Notes under the pieces: generated by a model
What the model was told of the DNA's origin: nothing
Databases searched by the model: none
The model's input: only the letters and a program-made list of their open reading frames with translations
Assembly: GCF_002835825.1 (NCBI RefSeq)
Contig: NZ_PIZH01000004.1
Span: forward strand, 1-24,506
Length of the DNA: 24,506 bases
Direction: 5' to 3'
Source: Methanoregula sp.
Lineage (GTDB): Archaea > Halobacteriota > Methanomicrobia > Methanomicrobiales > Methanospirillaceae
Made by a program: the position numbers and the translations under genes
Shown: piece by piece, positions 7,849 to 14,111 of the stretch
How positions within the stretch are numbered: the first letter of the stretch is position 1
Layout: each line of letters begins with the position of its first letter

Positions 7849-8688
7849 TCACAGCGTTTTATACCAGACATTCATGCATTCTAAGGATCCGCAGATATTG
7901 GTGTTGTTGGGGAGCATTCCCCCGAACCGGTATCCCGCTCCGGCAAACGTGTTGTTCATCGGATGGGATAGTGCACGGGCTATGGTAAAGGCGAGGAGGA
8001 TTCCCTCGTTTCTGAGTTCCGTCTCCATGGTACGAAGGAGAACAGCGGCGAGCCCCCTCCCCCGGAAAAGTGCAGCAGTGGCAAAATCTGTCACTTCCGC
8101 GTTTTTGTTCTCGCCATCAACCTCACAGGAAGCCACTGCTGCCAGCACAGAATCTTTCCTGATAAGGTAATACCGGATATGCTCCTCCATAGTCTTTTTG
8201 AGGTATTCCGGGTCCAGGATCGGGAAGGGATAGGTCCGAAAGACCGTAGAGAACAGTGCCGCAATCTCCTCTGCATCGTCAGGATTGGCACACATGAGCG
8301 AGAACCCCTCGGGCAGGCTGTGCGACGCACACTCCCCGGCATGGTCGCCTGCTGAAGACAGCACATCCGTAAGACGGGTCTGGTCACGGATCACCCTGCG
8401 CTCCGGGTCCGGGTATTTCCCCATGAACACGGCCGGTTCTTTCCCCTGGAAGAACGACGGCACGGTAGCTTCTGTGATATACCCGTTATCGGCAAAGATT
8501 TCCGCCGCTGATTCTGGTACCTTGACAAAAATCTTAGAATACCCTTCCTTTCCGGCCAGTTCATCGGCATACCGGATGATGTCCGGAATATCTTCCGGGG
8601 CAAGGTGCATCACGTAGATACGGTTGTTGAGATGACCGTGCTGGATACGGCTTTTCCCATGGCGGACAACCGTGTCATACCGGTTCAT
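7849..8688 (-). CDS. ablB: Beta-lysine N6-acetyltransferase
   Basis: AblB transfers an acetyl group from acetyl-CoA to the N6 of (S)-beta-lysine, giving N-epsilon-acetyl-beta-lysine, a methanogen compatible solute made under salt stress. The 279-residue protein has the two-part layout of the family. The N-terminal region contains the typical [27 protein letters not shown] stretch in pieces near 33-60. The C-terminal GNAT acetyltransferase domain (about 130-279) has the acetyl-CoA loop RGRGLA (209-214) followed by the [18 protein letters not shown] segment. I chose ATG 8688 because GGAGG (complement of 8693-8697) sits four bases upstream; an in-frame GTG at 8706 lies upstream of that RBS. The gene overlaps the 3' end of ablA by 14 bases, so translation is probably coupled. 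The identification is strengthened by the adjacent aminomutase. Confidence 0.94.
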   Translation of the reverse strand: MNRYDTVVRHGKSRIQHGHLNNRIYVMHLAPEDIPDIIRYADELAGKEGYSKIFVKVPESAAEIFADNGYITEATVPSFFQGKEPAVFMGKYPDPERRVIRDQTRLTDVLSSAGDHAGECASHSLPEGFSLMCANPDDAEEIAALFSTVFRTYPFPILDPEYLKKTMEEHIRYYLIRKDSVLAAVASCEVDGENKNAEVTDFATAALFRGRGLAAVLLRTMETELRNEGILLAFTIARALSHPMNNTFAGAGYRFGGMLPNNTNICGSLECMNVWYKTL

Positions 8689-10135
8689 CCTGCCTCCGTT
8701 CAACACGATCTGTGTTCTCGGGAATCAGGGTCGTGGTCTCATCGTAGTCGGCAAGGAGTTTTGCAACCCCGACAACTTTTGATTCATCCGCACGGTTGAT
8801 ATTCAGCTGGAGCTTGCAGGAATTGCAGTTGCCATCGCAGAAGATACGGTCATAATTCGCCGGCTCCTGGTACGTGCAGATCATCCCTTCGTAATTGCGT
8901 AAGACGACCTTGTGAACCGACCAGGTCAGCAGGTAATTCGGGAAGACCGGGATCTTGCCCCCGCCACCCGGTGCATCGATTACATAGCGCGGGACGGCAA
9001 ACCCGCTCGTGTGACCTATCAGGTTCTCCATGATCTCGATGCCCTTGGATACCGGTGTGCGGAAATGGCTGATGCCTTCCGAGAGATCGCACTGGTAGAG
9101 ATAGTACGGGCGGATACGGTTGCGGACAAGCTGGTGGACGAGTTCTTTCATGATCCGCGGGCAGTCGTTGATACCGGCCAGAAGGACCGACTGGTTCCCG
9201 AGCGGGATACCGGCATCGGCGAGTTTGGCCACGGCCGCCTGTGCGGATGCGGTCATCTCCTTGGGGTGGTTGAACTGTGTATTGAGCCAGAGAGGATGAT
9301 GCTTTTTTAACACGCCGACCAGTTCATCGGTAATACGGAACGGTAAAACCACTGGCACCCGCGATCCGATGCGGATCACTTCCACATGGGGAATGGAACG
9401 AAGCCCGGTTAAGATCCAGTCCAGGTAGTCATCGCTCAGCATCAGCGGGTCTCCACCGGACAGGAGAACATCGCGGATCTGCGGATTGTTCCGGATGTAA
9501 TCAATCCCTTCCTGTATCATCGCGCGATCCGGGATCGAGTCTGCGTCACCGACCTTGCGTTTCCGGGTGCAGTGCCGGCAATACATGGCACAGGTATTGC
9601 TGACAAGGAAGAGGACCCGGTCCGGATACCGGTGGGTGATGCAGTCGCACGGGCTGTCTTTATCCTCTGCCAGCGGGTCTGAAAGTTCATAATTCTCCAC
9701 AATCAGTTCGGAGGGAGAGGGAAACGCCTGCCGGAAAATGGGATCGTTTTTGTAATCGTTCACATCGATGAGCGAGAGGTAATACGGCGTGATGCTGAGC
9801 GGAAACCGTTCAATGGTCTTTTTGAGTTGTTCCCGTTCCTCCGGTGAGAATGTTATCCCAAGGAGTTGCTGGAATGTTTTGATATCCCTGACCCGGTGCC
9901 GGACCTGCCAGCGCCAGTCCCTCCAGTACTCCGGCGTATGCTCCGGTTCGGGGCTCTTCTGGATCAGGTCCGGATCGCTGCCTGACTCTGCACCCTGGGT
10001 ATGTCCTTTCAGGATCGAGACGAGGTCCTTTACCGTATTTCTCATCTCTCCCCTCAGGTTCAGGAAACGGCGTGCGGGATCAAGGGGGGGAAGCTCCCCC
10101 CGATCCTGTTTTGGGGTGCCTGATGCGTTACTCAT
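8675..10135 (-). CDS. ablA: Lysine 2,3-aminomutase (radical SAM, PLP)
   Basis: This enzyme interconverts L-lysine and beta-lysine by a radical mechanism, supplying the substrate for AblB. The 486-residue sequence has the radical SAM cluster motif C182-x3-C186-x2-C189 (TCAMYCRHC) and the SGGDPLM block (226-232). The PLP lysine is K394 in the GGGGK loop. D350 (QCDLS) and D387 (VIDAPG) match in spacing the two aspartates that hold the epsilon-amino group in clostridial lysine 2,3-aminomutase (D293, D330, K337). C325 and the C-terminal cluster C433, C437, C440 probably form the structural zinc site. Relative to the clostridial enzyme there is an N-terminal extension of about 57 residues. It starts 15 bp after the KamA paralog and overlaps ablB. 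The RBS is weak. Confidence 0.96.
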   Translation of the reverse strand: MSNASGTPKQDRGELPPLDPARRFLNLRGEMRNTVKDLVSILKGHTQGAESGSDPDLIQKSPEPEHTPEYWRDWRWQVRHRVRDIKTFQQLLGITFSPEEREQLKKTIERFPLSITPYYLSLIDVNDYKNDPIFRQAFPSPSELIVENYELSDPLAEDKDSPCDCITHRYPDRVLFLVSNTCAMYCRHCTRKRKVGDADSIPDRAMIQEGIDYIRNNPQIRDVLLSGGDPLMLSDDYLDWILTGLRSIPHVEVIRIGSRVPVVLPFRITDELVGVLKKHHPLWLNTQFNHPKEMTASAQAAVAKLADAGIPLGNQSVLLAGINDCPRIMKELVHQLVRNRIRPYYLYQCDLSEGISHFRTPVSKGIEIMENLIGHTSGFAVPRYVIDAPGGGGKIPVFPNYLLTWSVHKVVLRNYEGMICTYQEPANYDRIFCDGNCNSCKLQLNINRADESKVVGVAKLLADYDETTTLIPENTDRVERRQDEPV

Positions 10136-10150
10136 GATGAATGGTTACCA

Positions 10151-11275
10151 TCAGAAGAGCCACATTTTCCGGGGCTCAAAGTCCGTGAGCGCATGCCGGT
10201 AATCGTCGAACCACCGTGCCACGGGGTTTGCCTTGAAGACCATGAATTTTCCGATGTTTGCCGGGTCGGCGGCCTGGTGGTACCGCATGAAGACATGCTT
10301 TGTTGTTTTGCCGACAAATTCGATCTTGCCGGTTGCATGCGACATGACGAACCGGGCCCGCTTTGCAAGCCCCGAACAGGCCTGCCAGGACTTCTGGAGG
10401 ATCTCGTAGGACTGCTCTACGGGCACCTGGAAGATATGGTTCCCGATAGACGGCCGGCACTGGAAGACATAATACGGGGAGATGCCGGCAAACGATACCT
10501 TCCGGAAGAGTGCGGTGAGCGTGTCCGGGTTGTTATTGATGCCATTCAGGATGGGGGTCTGGTTGACAACGGCAACGCCGGCCTTTCGGAGGGCGTCGGC
10601 AGCCTGCATCGAGACCTCGGTAAGCTCGCGGGGGTGGTTGAAGTGCGCCATCACGTAGATCCGTTTCTCCGGTGTGCTGAAGCGCGAGAGGACCAGGAGG
10701 AGTTCGGGGTCATTGAGAATCCGGTACGGGTTATACGCGAGCAGCTTGCTCCCGATCCGGATGATATTGACGTGGGGGATCTCCCGGAGTTCGCGGAGCA
10801 CGGATTCAAGCCTCCGCGTCTCCAGCATGAGGGGGTCGCCCCCGCTTAAGAGGACGTTTGTGATCTCCTTGTGCTCGCGGATATAGTCAAGGGAGCCGGA
10901 GATGTCCTTTACCGTCTCGCGTTCGCAGGACATGAAGAGCCGTTTCCGGAAACAGAAGCGGCAGATGCCGCCACAGACATCGGTGAGGAGAAGAAGGCCG
11001 GTCTGGTCATACTTGTGCTGGAGGCCGGGTTTTCTGGTATAGTCCCGCTCGCACGAGGGGTCGCTTGACCCGCAGCCGGTAAGTTCGGATGCATCGGGGA
11101 TCACGATCCTCCGGAGAGGGTCGTGGCGGTCCTTCCAGTCGATTAAGGAGAGGTAGTATTCGTTGGCCCGGAACGGGAACTTGTCCGTCACGGTCTCCAT
11201 CATCTCCCGCTCTTTTAGGGCAAGCCCGACATGATTGTCGAGTTCGTCTACGGTAGTAAGGTATCTGGGGTTCAC
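10151..11275 (-). CDS. KamA-family radical SAM aminomutase paralog, substrate uncertain (possibly glutamate 2,3-aminomutase-like)
   Basis: This 374-residue enzyme is a divergent paralog of lysine 2,3-aminomutase and the first gene of the apparent abl operon. The radical SAM motif is C101-x3-C105-x2-C108 (DVCGGICRFC), followed by [10 protein letters not shown] (142-151). The likely PLP lysine is K317 in ATGK. The residues aligned with the two lysine-binding aspartates are R274 (QCRPS) and S312 (VMSHATG), and the C-terminal zinc cysteines are absent, so lysine is an unlikely substrate. Glutamate 2,3-aminomutases are reported to replace these aspartates with basic and neutral residues, which would suit beta-glutamate, another methanogen osmolyte; this is inference. 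Start: GTG 11275, four bases after a strong GAGGTGAT Shine-Dalgarno (complement of 11280-11287). A GTG at 11284 overlaps that RBS and was rejected. Confidence 0.88.
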   Translation of the reverse strand: MNPRYLTTVDELDNHVGLALKEREMMETVTDKFPFRANEYYLSLIDWKDRHDPLRRIVIPDASELTGCGSSDPSCERDYTRKPGLQHKYDQTGLLLLTDVCGGICRFCFRKRLFMSCERETVKDISGSLDYIREHKEITNVLLSGGDPLMLETRRLESVLRELREIPHVNIIRIGSKLLAYNPYRILNDPELLLVLSRFSTPEKRIYVMAHFNHPRELTEVSMQAADALRKAGVAVVNQTPILNGINNNPDTLTALFRKVSFAGISPYYVFQCRPSIGNHIFQVPVEQSYEILQKSWQACSGLAKRARFVMSHATGKIEFVGKTTKHVFMRYHQAADPANIGKFMVFKANPVARWFDDYRHALTDFEPRKMWLF

Positions 11276-11279
11276 TGGT

Positions 11280-11287
11280 ATCACCTC
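11280..11287 (-). promoter_or_regulatory. Strong Shine-Dalgarno deciding the start of the KamA paralog
   Basis: GAGGTGAT on the minus strand matches the complement of the archaeal 16S rRNA 3' end and lies four bases before GTG 11275. An earlier in-frame GTG (11284) lies inside this element, so it cannot be the start served by it. Confidence 0.75.
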
Positions 11288-11304
11288 GATTCTGGTGGTT
11301 GTCT

Positions 11305-11353
11305 CTGTCCGTCAGAGGACAGGGGCGAGCAGTGCGGAAATTGTTCGCATCAT
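11305..11353 (-). promoter_or_regulatory. Candidate abl leader: 13-codon ORF and overlapping hairpin
   Basis: Within the 5' leader of the KamA-paralog/ablA/ablB transcript, an ATG at 11353 opens a 13-codon ORF (MMRTISALLAPVL) ending with TGA at 11314-11312. The stop falls in the loop of a hairpin with a perfect 6-bp stem (CTGTCC 11305-11310 and GGACAG 11317-11322). Such a layout could serve translational control, but the peptide has no run of regulatory codons and no RBS, so this is tentative. Confidence 0.25.
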
Positions 11354-11407
11354 GAACAGGAATGGAATGTACCTGGATGCACTACTCAGTAAACGTCCTT
11401 TATGGAC

Positions 11408-11428
11408 CCTATCCTTTAAACCCTTTTT
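11408..11428 (-). promoter_or_regulatory. Candidate promoter of the abl operon
   Basis: Read on the minus strand, a purine-rich AAAAAGGG is followed by TTTAAAGG (TTTAAA at 11415-11420), a good match to an archaeal BRE plus TATA box. Transcription would begin near 11390, leaving a leader of roughly 115 nt before GTG 11275, long enough to hold regulatory structure. Confidence 0.5.
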
Positions 11429-11436
11429 GTAAGTCC

Positions 11437-11474
11437 CAAAAGAAGGGGATAGAAGGAGAGAAAAGAGAGATGCC
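11437..11474 (-). terminator. Pyrimidine-rich tract downstream of the flavoprotein gene
   Basis: On the minus strand the region just after the flavoprotein gene is almost entirely pyrimidine (CTCTCTTTTCTCTCC and CTTCTTTT blocks), the kind of U-rich 3' end used for intrinsic termination in archaea. A weak CCCG/CGGG hairpin lies about 10-20 bp closer to the stop codon. Confidence 0.35.
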
Positions 11475-11500
11475 GGAATGCTGCCCGTAGCGGGGCTGGC

Positions 11501-12334
11501 TCACTCGGTGACCGGGATCAGTTTTCCTTTGACCTTCTCCTCTATTCCCAGCTGCAGCATCTCGATGACATTGGTCACCACGCCCCGTACCTGGTGGACG
11601 AGAAGCTCATCGTTCCGGAAGAACTCGTGGTCGGTCCTGCTGTTGAACTGCGACCCGTGCGTCCGGAAACCGATACCGAAGGGGGCAGGGATATAGCCCA
11701 TCTGCTCGAAGTTCAGCCAGATGTCCAGTGCGGTCTTGATTGCCCCGTCCTCGTGACCGTTGACCAGGATACCGGCAATCTTCCCCTCGGTCAGGCCGGG
11801 CTTCCCGAGATGGTAGAGGTTCTCCATGCAGGTGGTTCGGTCAAGGAACGTCTTGAACCGTGCCGAAGTGCTGTTCCAGTTAATCGGGGAGGCAACGACC
11901 ACTGCTTTCGATGCCGCAAGCATCTGGTGAAACGCCGGCATGTCGTCATTCTTGTTCCGGCAGGGATAGGTGCAGGACTCGGCCCGGACTGCATAGCAGC
12001 ACCAGCAGTAATCGATGTGGTGCTCCACGATATTGAAGCGGCGAAACGAGATCCCCCGTTCCCGCAGGACACCTTCGGCAAGGTCCGCCATGAAACCGGT
12101 ATTGCCGGCCCGGTGTGTGCTGCCATTGATAAGAAGGACATCGAAGGGCTCACCATCATAGGTGAGCTGCGTCCTTTCTCTATCCTCCAGGAATTCCGCG
12201 GACGGGCTGTGGCAGACCGGGCAGCCTTTGGGCGGGTGTTCTCCGGTGAACGTAAATCCGCAGACGGCACACCGCCAGGTTATCTTCTGTTTCAACTCCC
12301 CTGCAGGGGCATCCGTATTCTCGATCGCTGGCAT
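11501..12334 (-). CDS. Rubredoxin-domain / NAD(P)H-dependent FMN reductase-like flavoprotein fusion
   Basis: This 277-residue protein joins two redox modules. Residues of about 18-50 form a short rubredoxin-like iron site (C22-x2-C25, then C38-x2-C41, WRCAVCGFTF and GCPVC), as in rubrerythrin-type domains. Residues of about 64-240 are a flavodoxin-fold FMN reductase: phosphate loop INGSTHRAGNTG (69-80) and the SPINWNSTSARFKTFLDR block (149-166). A cysteine-rich loop (C110, C112, C113, C121, C125) sits where iron-sulfur flavoproteins bind a 4Fe-4S cluster, but the spacing differs, so a cluster is uncertain. The likely role is intracellular electron transfer or oxidant detoxification in an anaerobe. 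It stands alone between two operons, with its own gap upstream (131 bp) and downstream (225 bp). The physiological partner is unknown. Confidence 0.9.
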   Translation of the reverse strand: MPAIENTDAPAGELKQKITWRCAVCGFTFTGEHPPKGCPVCHSPSAEFLEDRERTQLTYDGEPFDVLLINGSTHRAGNTGFMADLAEGVLRERGISFRRFNIVEHHIDYCWCCYAVRAESCTYPCRNKNDDMPAFHQMLAASKAVVVASPINWNSTSARFKTFLDRTTCMENLYHLGKPGLTEGKIAGILVNGHEDGAIKTALDIWLNFEQMGYIPAPFGIGFRTHGSQFNSRTDHEFFRNDELLVHQVRGVVTNVIEMLQLGIEEKVKGKLIPVTE

Positions 12335-12465
12335 GGATCAACACTTCCTGTTCCGGGTCTGGTTATGATCCTTTTTGCAGCCCGGATGCTAAAATCATGT
12401 CTGTTCCCTGCCTGGCTAAAGGTGCGGGATGCGGGGGCAGGAACACAAACGAACGGGAAGGCGGA

Positions 12466-13338
12466 TCATTGCCCGCCCGGCGGATTTTCCGCCCCTTCCT
12501 GACCGGGGGGAGGGGCAGGAGCCGGTTGTGGCGTCTCCTTGATCCACAGGGTCCGCTGCGGGAACGGTATCGACATCCCCTCCTTCTCAAGCGCCGTCTT
12601 GATCTTCAGGAGCATCTCGGTCCGGACCGACCACCATTCGCGGGACGGTGCCCAGATCCGGACCATGATGATGACGGCATTGTCCCCCAGTTCGTCGACA
12701 TAAACTGATGGAGACGGGTTCCTGAGAACGAACGGGTGGGCGTCAAGGAGCTCATGGATAACGCGGATTGCCTTTTCGGCATCGTCGCTGTACCGGACGC
12801 CGACCCGGTACTCGAACCGCCGTGCAACGTTGGCGACATAATTGGTGATCTCCGAGTTGAAGACGGTCTCATTCGGGATCCGGACATAGATACCTTCGAA
12901 GGTCTTGATGGTGGTCGAAAGGATCCTGATATCCTCGATGGTGCCTGCAGTGTCGCCGATCTTGACCGTGTCACCCATCGTGACCGGCCGTTCGATGATG
13001 AGGAACACACCCGACCCGATACTCGTGACGAGACGCTGGCTTGCAAACCCGATAATTACACCGGCGGCACCGCCAATCAGGAGGAGTTCGGCAAAGTCCA
13101 CGTGGAAACTCGGGAGGCTGATGAAGATGCCGATGAGGACGATGATCACCTGTACGATCCGGATGATCTTCTCGAGCTCGTCCTTCTTTACCCGGTCGGC
13201 CAGATTCTTTTTTAAGTGGGAGCCGACGATTTTTGCGACAAGGAACGATATCGCGACGATGATGCAGAAGACCACCAGGTCAAAGACGGTGATCTGGCCG
13301 GCGACCGGCGACTGCATGAACGCAAAAAAGCTCTCCAT
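12466..13338 (-). CDS. MscS-family mechanosensitive channel (short form)
   Basis: This 290-residue channel is close in size to E. coli MscS. It has three hydrophobic segments: about 17-40, 58-80 and the pore helix about 82-115 (FAELLLIGGAAGVIIGFASQ, then GSGVFLIIERP). The beta domain follows (VTMGDTVKIGDTAGTIEDI and RIPNETVF). The C-terminus ends in an unusual Pro/Gly-rich tail. The start is ATG 13338: GGTGA (complement of 13346-13350) lies seven bases upstream, whereas an in-frame TTG at 13344 would be only one base from it. The start is two bases after the DUF432 stop, so the two are probably translated together. The upstream gene order (P-type ATPase, DUF432, MscS) suggests one transcript and a joint role in turgor or ion balance. 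Confidence 0.94.
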   Translation of the reverse strand: MESFFAFMQSPVAGQITVFDLVVFCIIVAISFLVAKIVGSHLKKNLADRVKKDELEKIIRIVQVIIVLIGIFISLPSFHVDFAELLLIGGAAGVIIGFASQRLVTSIGSGVFLIIERPVTMGDTVKIGDTAGTIEDIRILSTTIKTFEGIYVRIPNETVFNSEITNYVANVARRFEYRVGVRYSDDAEKAIRVIHELLDAHPFVLRNPSPSVYVDELGDNAVIIMVRIWAPSREWWSVRTEMLLKIKTALEKEGMSIPFPQRTLWIKETPQPAPAPPPGQEGAENPPGGQ

Positions 13339-13340
13339 CG

Positions 13341-14054
13341 TCAACTCACCCCGTGCTCCATCAGGAACCCTTTGGTCTCGGCGGCAAGGAGACGGAGCCG
13401 GCTCGCCGTAATGACCTGGATCGCCTCCTGCATCCCGCCGGCCAGCGATTCATTGAGCACCCGGGTCTCAGCAAGATCCTGCGAGTAGAGTACAATCTCG
13501 GCAGCGATCGAGACGAAGGGGCCAAAGTAGATCGGCATATAGGTTGCGTCGAGGACAACCCTGCCGACTTCTATCCAGCCCTTACCCGGGTTGTCGATGC
13601 GGAGCCGCAGGATCCCGCTGGTGCCGTTCTCCCCTGAAGGAAGACGATCGAAAACCCCGCTCCTCCAGTACCGTGTAATGACCCCGGACTCCGGGGTCCC
13701 GTACAGGGAATACTTCGGGAGCGCTTTTGAGAAGACATCCAGGAGCTGGTGCTCGCCCTTGTAGCCCAGGATAACACCGACCTCGAGCGGGAAGGTGAGG
13801 TAGATGACCGTCCCCGATTCGGGAGCTACTGTAACATGGGGAAACTCGATCTCCAGGAACCGGGTCACCTCCTTGGGGAGGTGTACGGGCTCGATCGGGT
13901 GGACAAAGAGTTCCGCTTCCCCAAGGGAGAGGGTTCTCTGCACCTCCGACTCCCCGCAATGGCGGCGGTACTTGTACAGGGCACCTTCCCGTTCAATACA
14001 GAACGTGAACCCGCCCTCATCGAACCTGCAGGGATACTCGTACCGGCCAAACAT
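13341..14054 (-). CDS. DUF432 family protein
   Basis: This 237-residue soluble protein is probably DUF432, a family found mainly in methanogens and other archaea and lacking a known function; the assignment is from memory of the family's look and of its frequent neighbour, an MscS channel. Its predicted structure is mostly beta: MFGRYEYPCRFDEGGFTFCIEREG at the start, repeated VYLTFPLEVGVILGY-like strands in the middle, and a helical C-terminus (about 205-237). No catalytic motif or membrane segment is visible. It is followed within two bases by the MscS gene and preceded by 57 bp and the P-type ATPase, all in one direction. It may modulate the channel or pump, but that is inferred only from position. 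Confidence 0.8.
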   Translation of the reverse strand: MFGRYEYPCRFDEGGFTFCIEREGALYKYRRHCGESEVQRTLSLGEAELFVHPIEPVHLPKEVTRFLEIEFPHVTVAPESGTVIYLTFPLEVGVILGYKGEHQLLDVFSKALPKYSLYGTPESGVITRYWRSGVFDRLPSGENGTSGILRLRIDNPGKGWIEVGRVVLDATYMPIYFGPFVSIAAEIVLYSQDLAETRVLNESLAGGMQEAIQVITASRLRLLAAETKGFLMEHGVS

Positions 14055-14111
14055 GATACGTCGTCGTCCTTCGGGAATAAAGGTCTTGCGGCAGGACAGC
14101 CCGCCGTCAGA

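Noticed and set aside
6534..7988. A 484-codon + strand frame opposite MscS and the NhaP start
   Set aside because: It has Asp/Gly/Arg-rich shadow composition and runs across the ends of several real genes and the gaps between them.
7849..8706. GTG start at 8706 for ablB
   Set aside because: The GGAGG ribosome binding site lies downstream of this GTG and four bases before ATG 8688.
13339..13344. TTG start at 13344 for the second MscS gene
   Set aside because: GGTGA is only one base from that TTG but seven bases from ATG 13338, so ATG 13338 is the better start.
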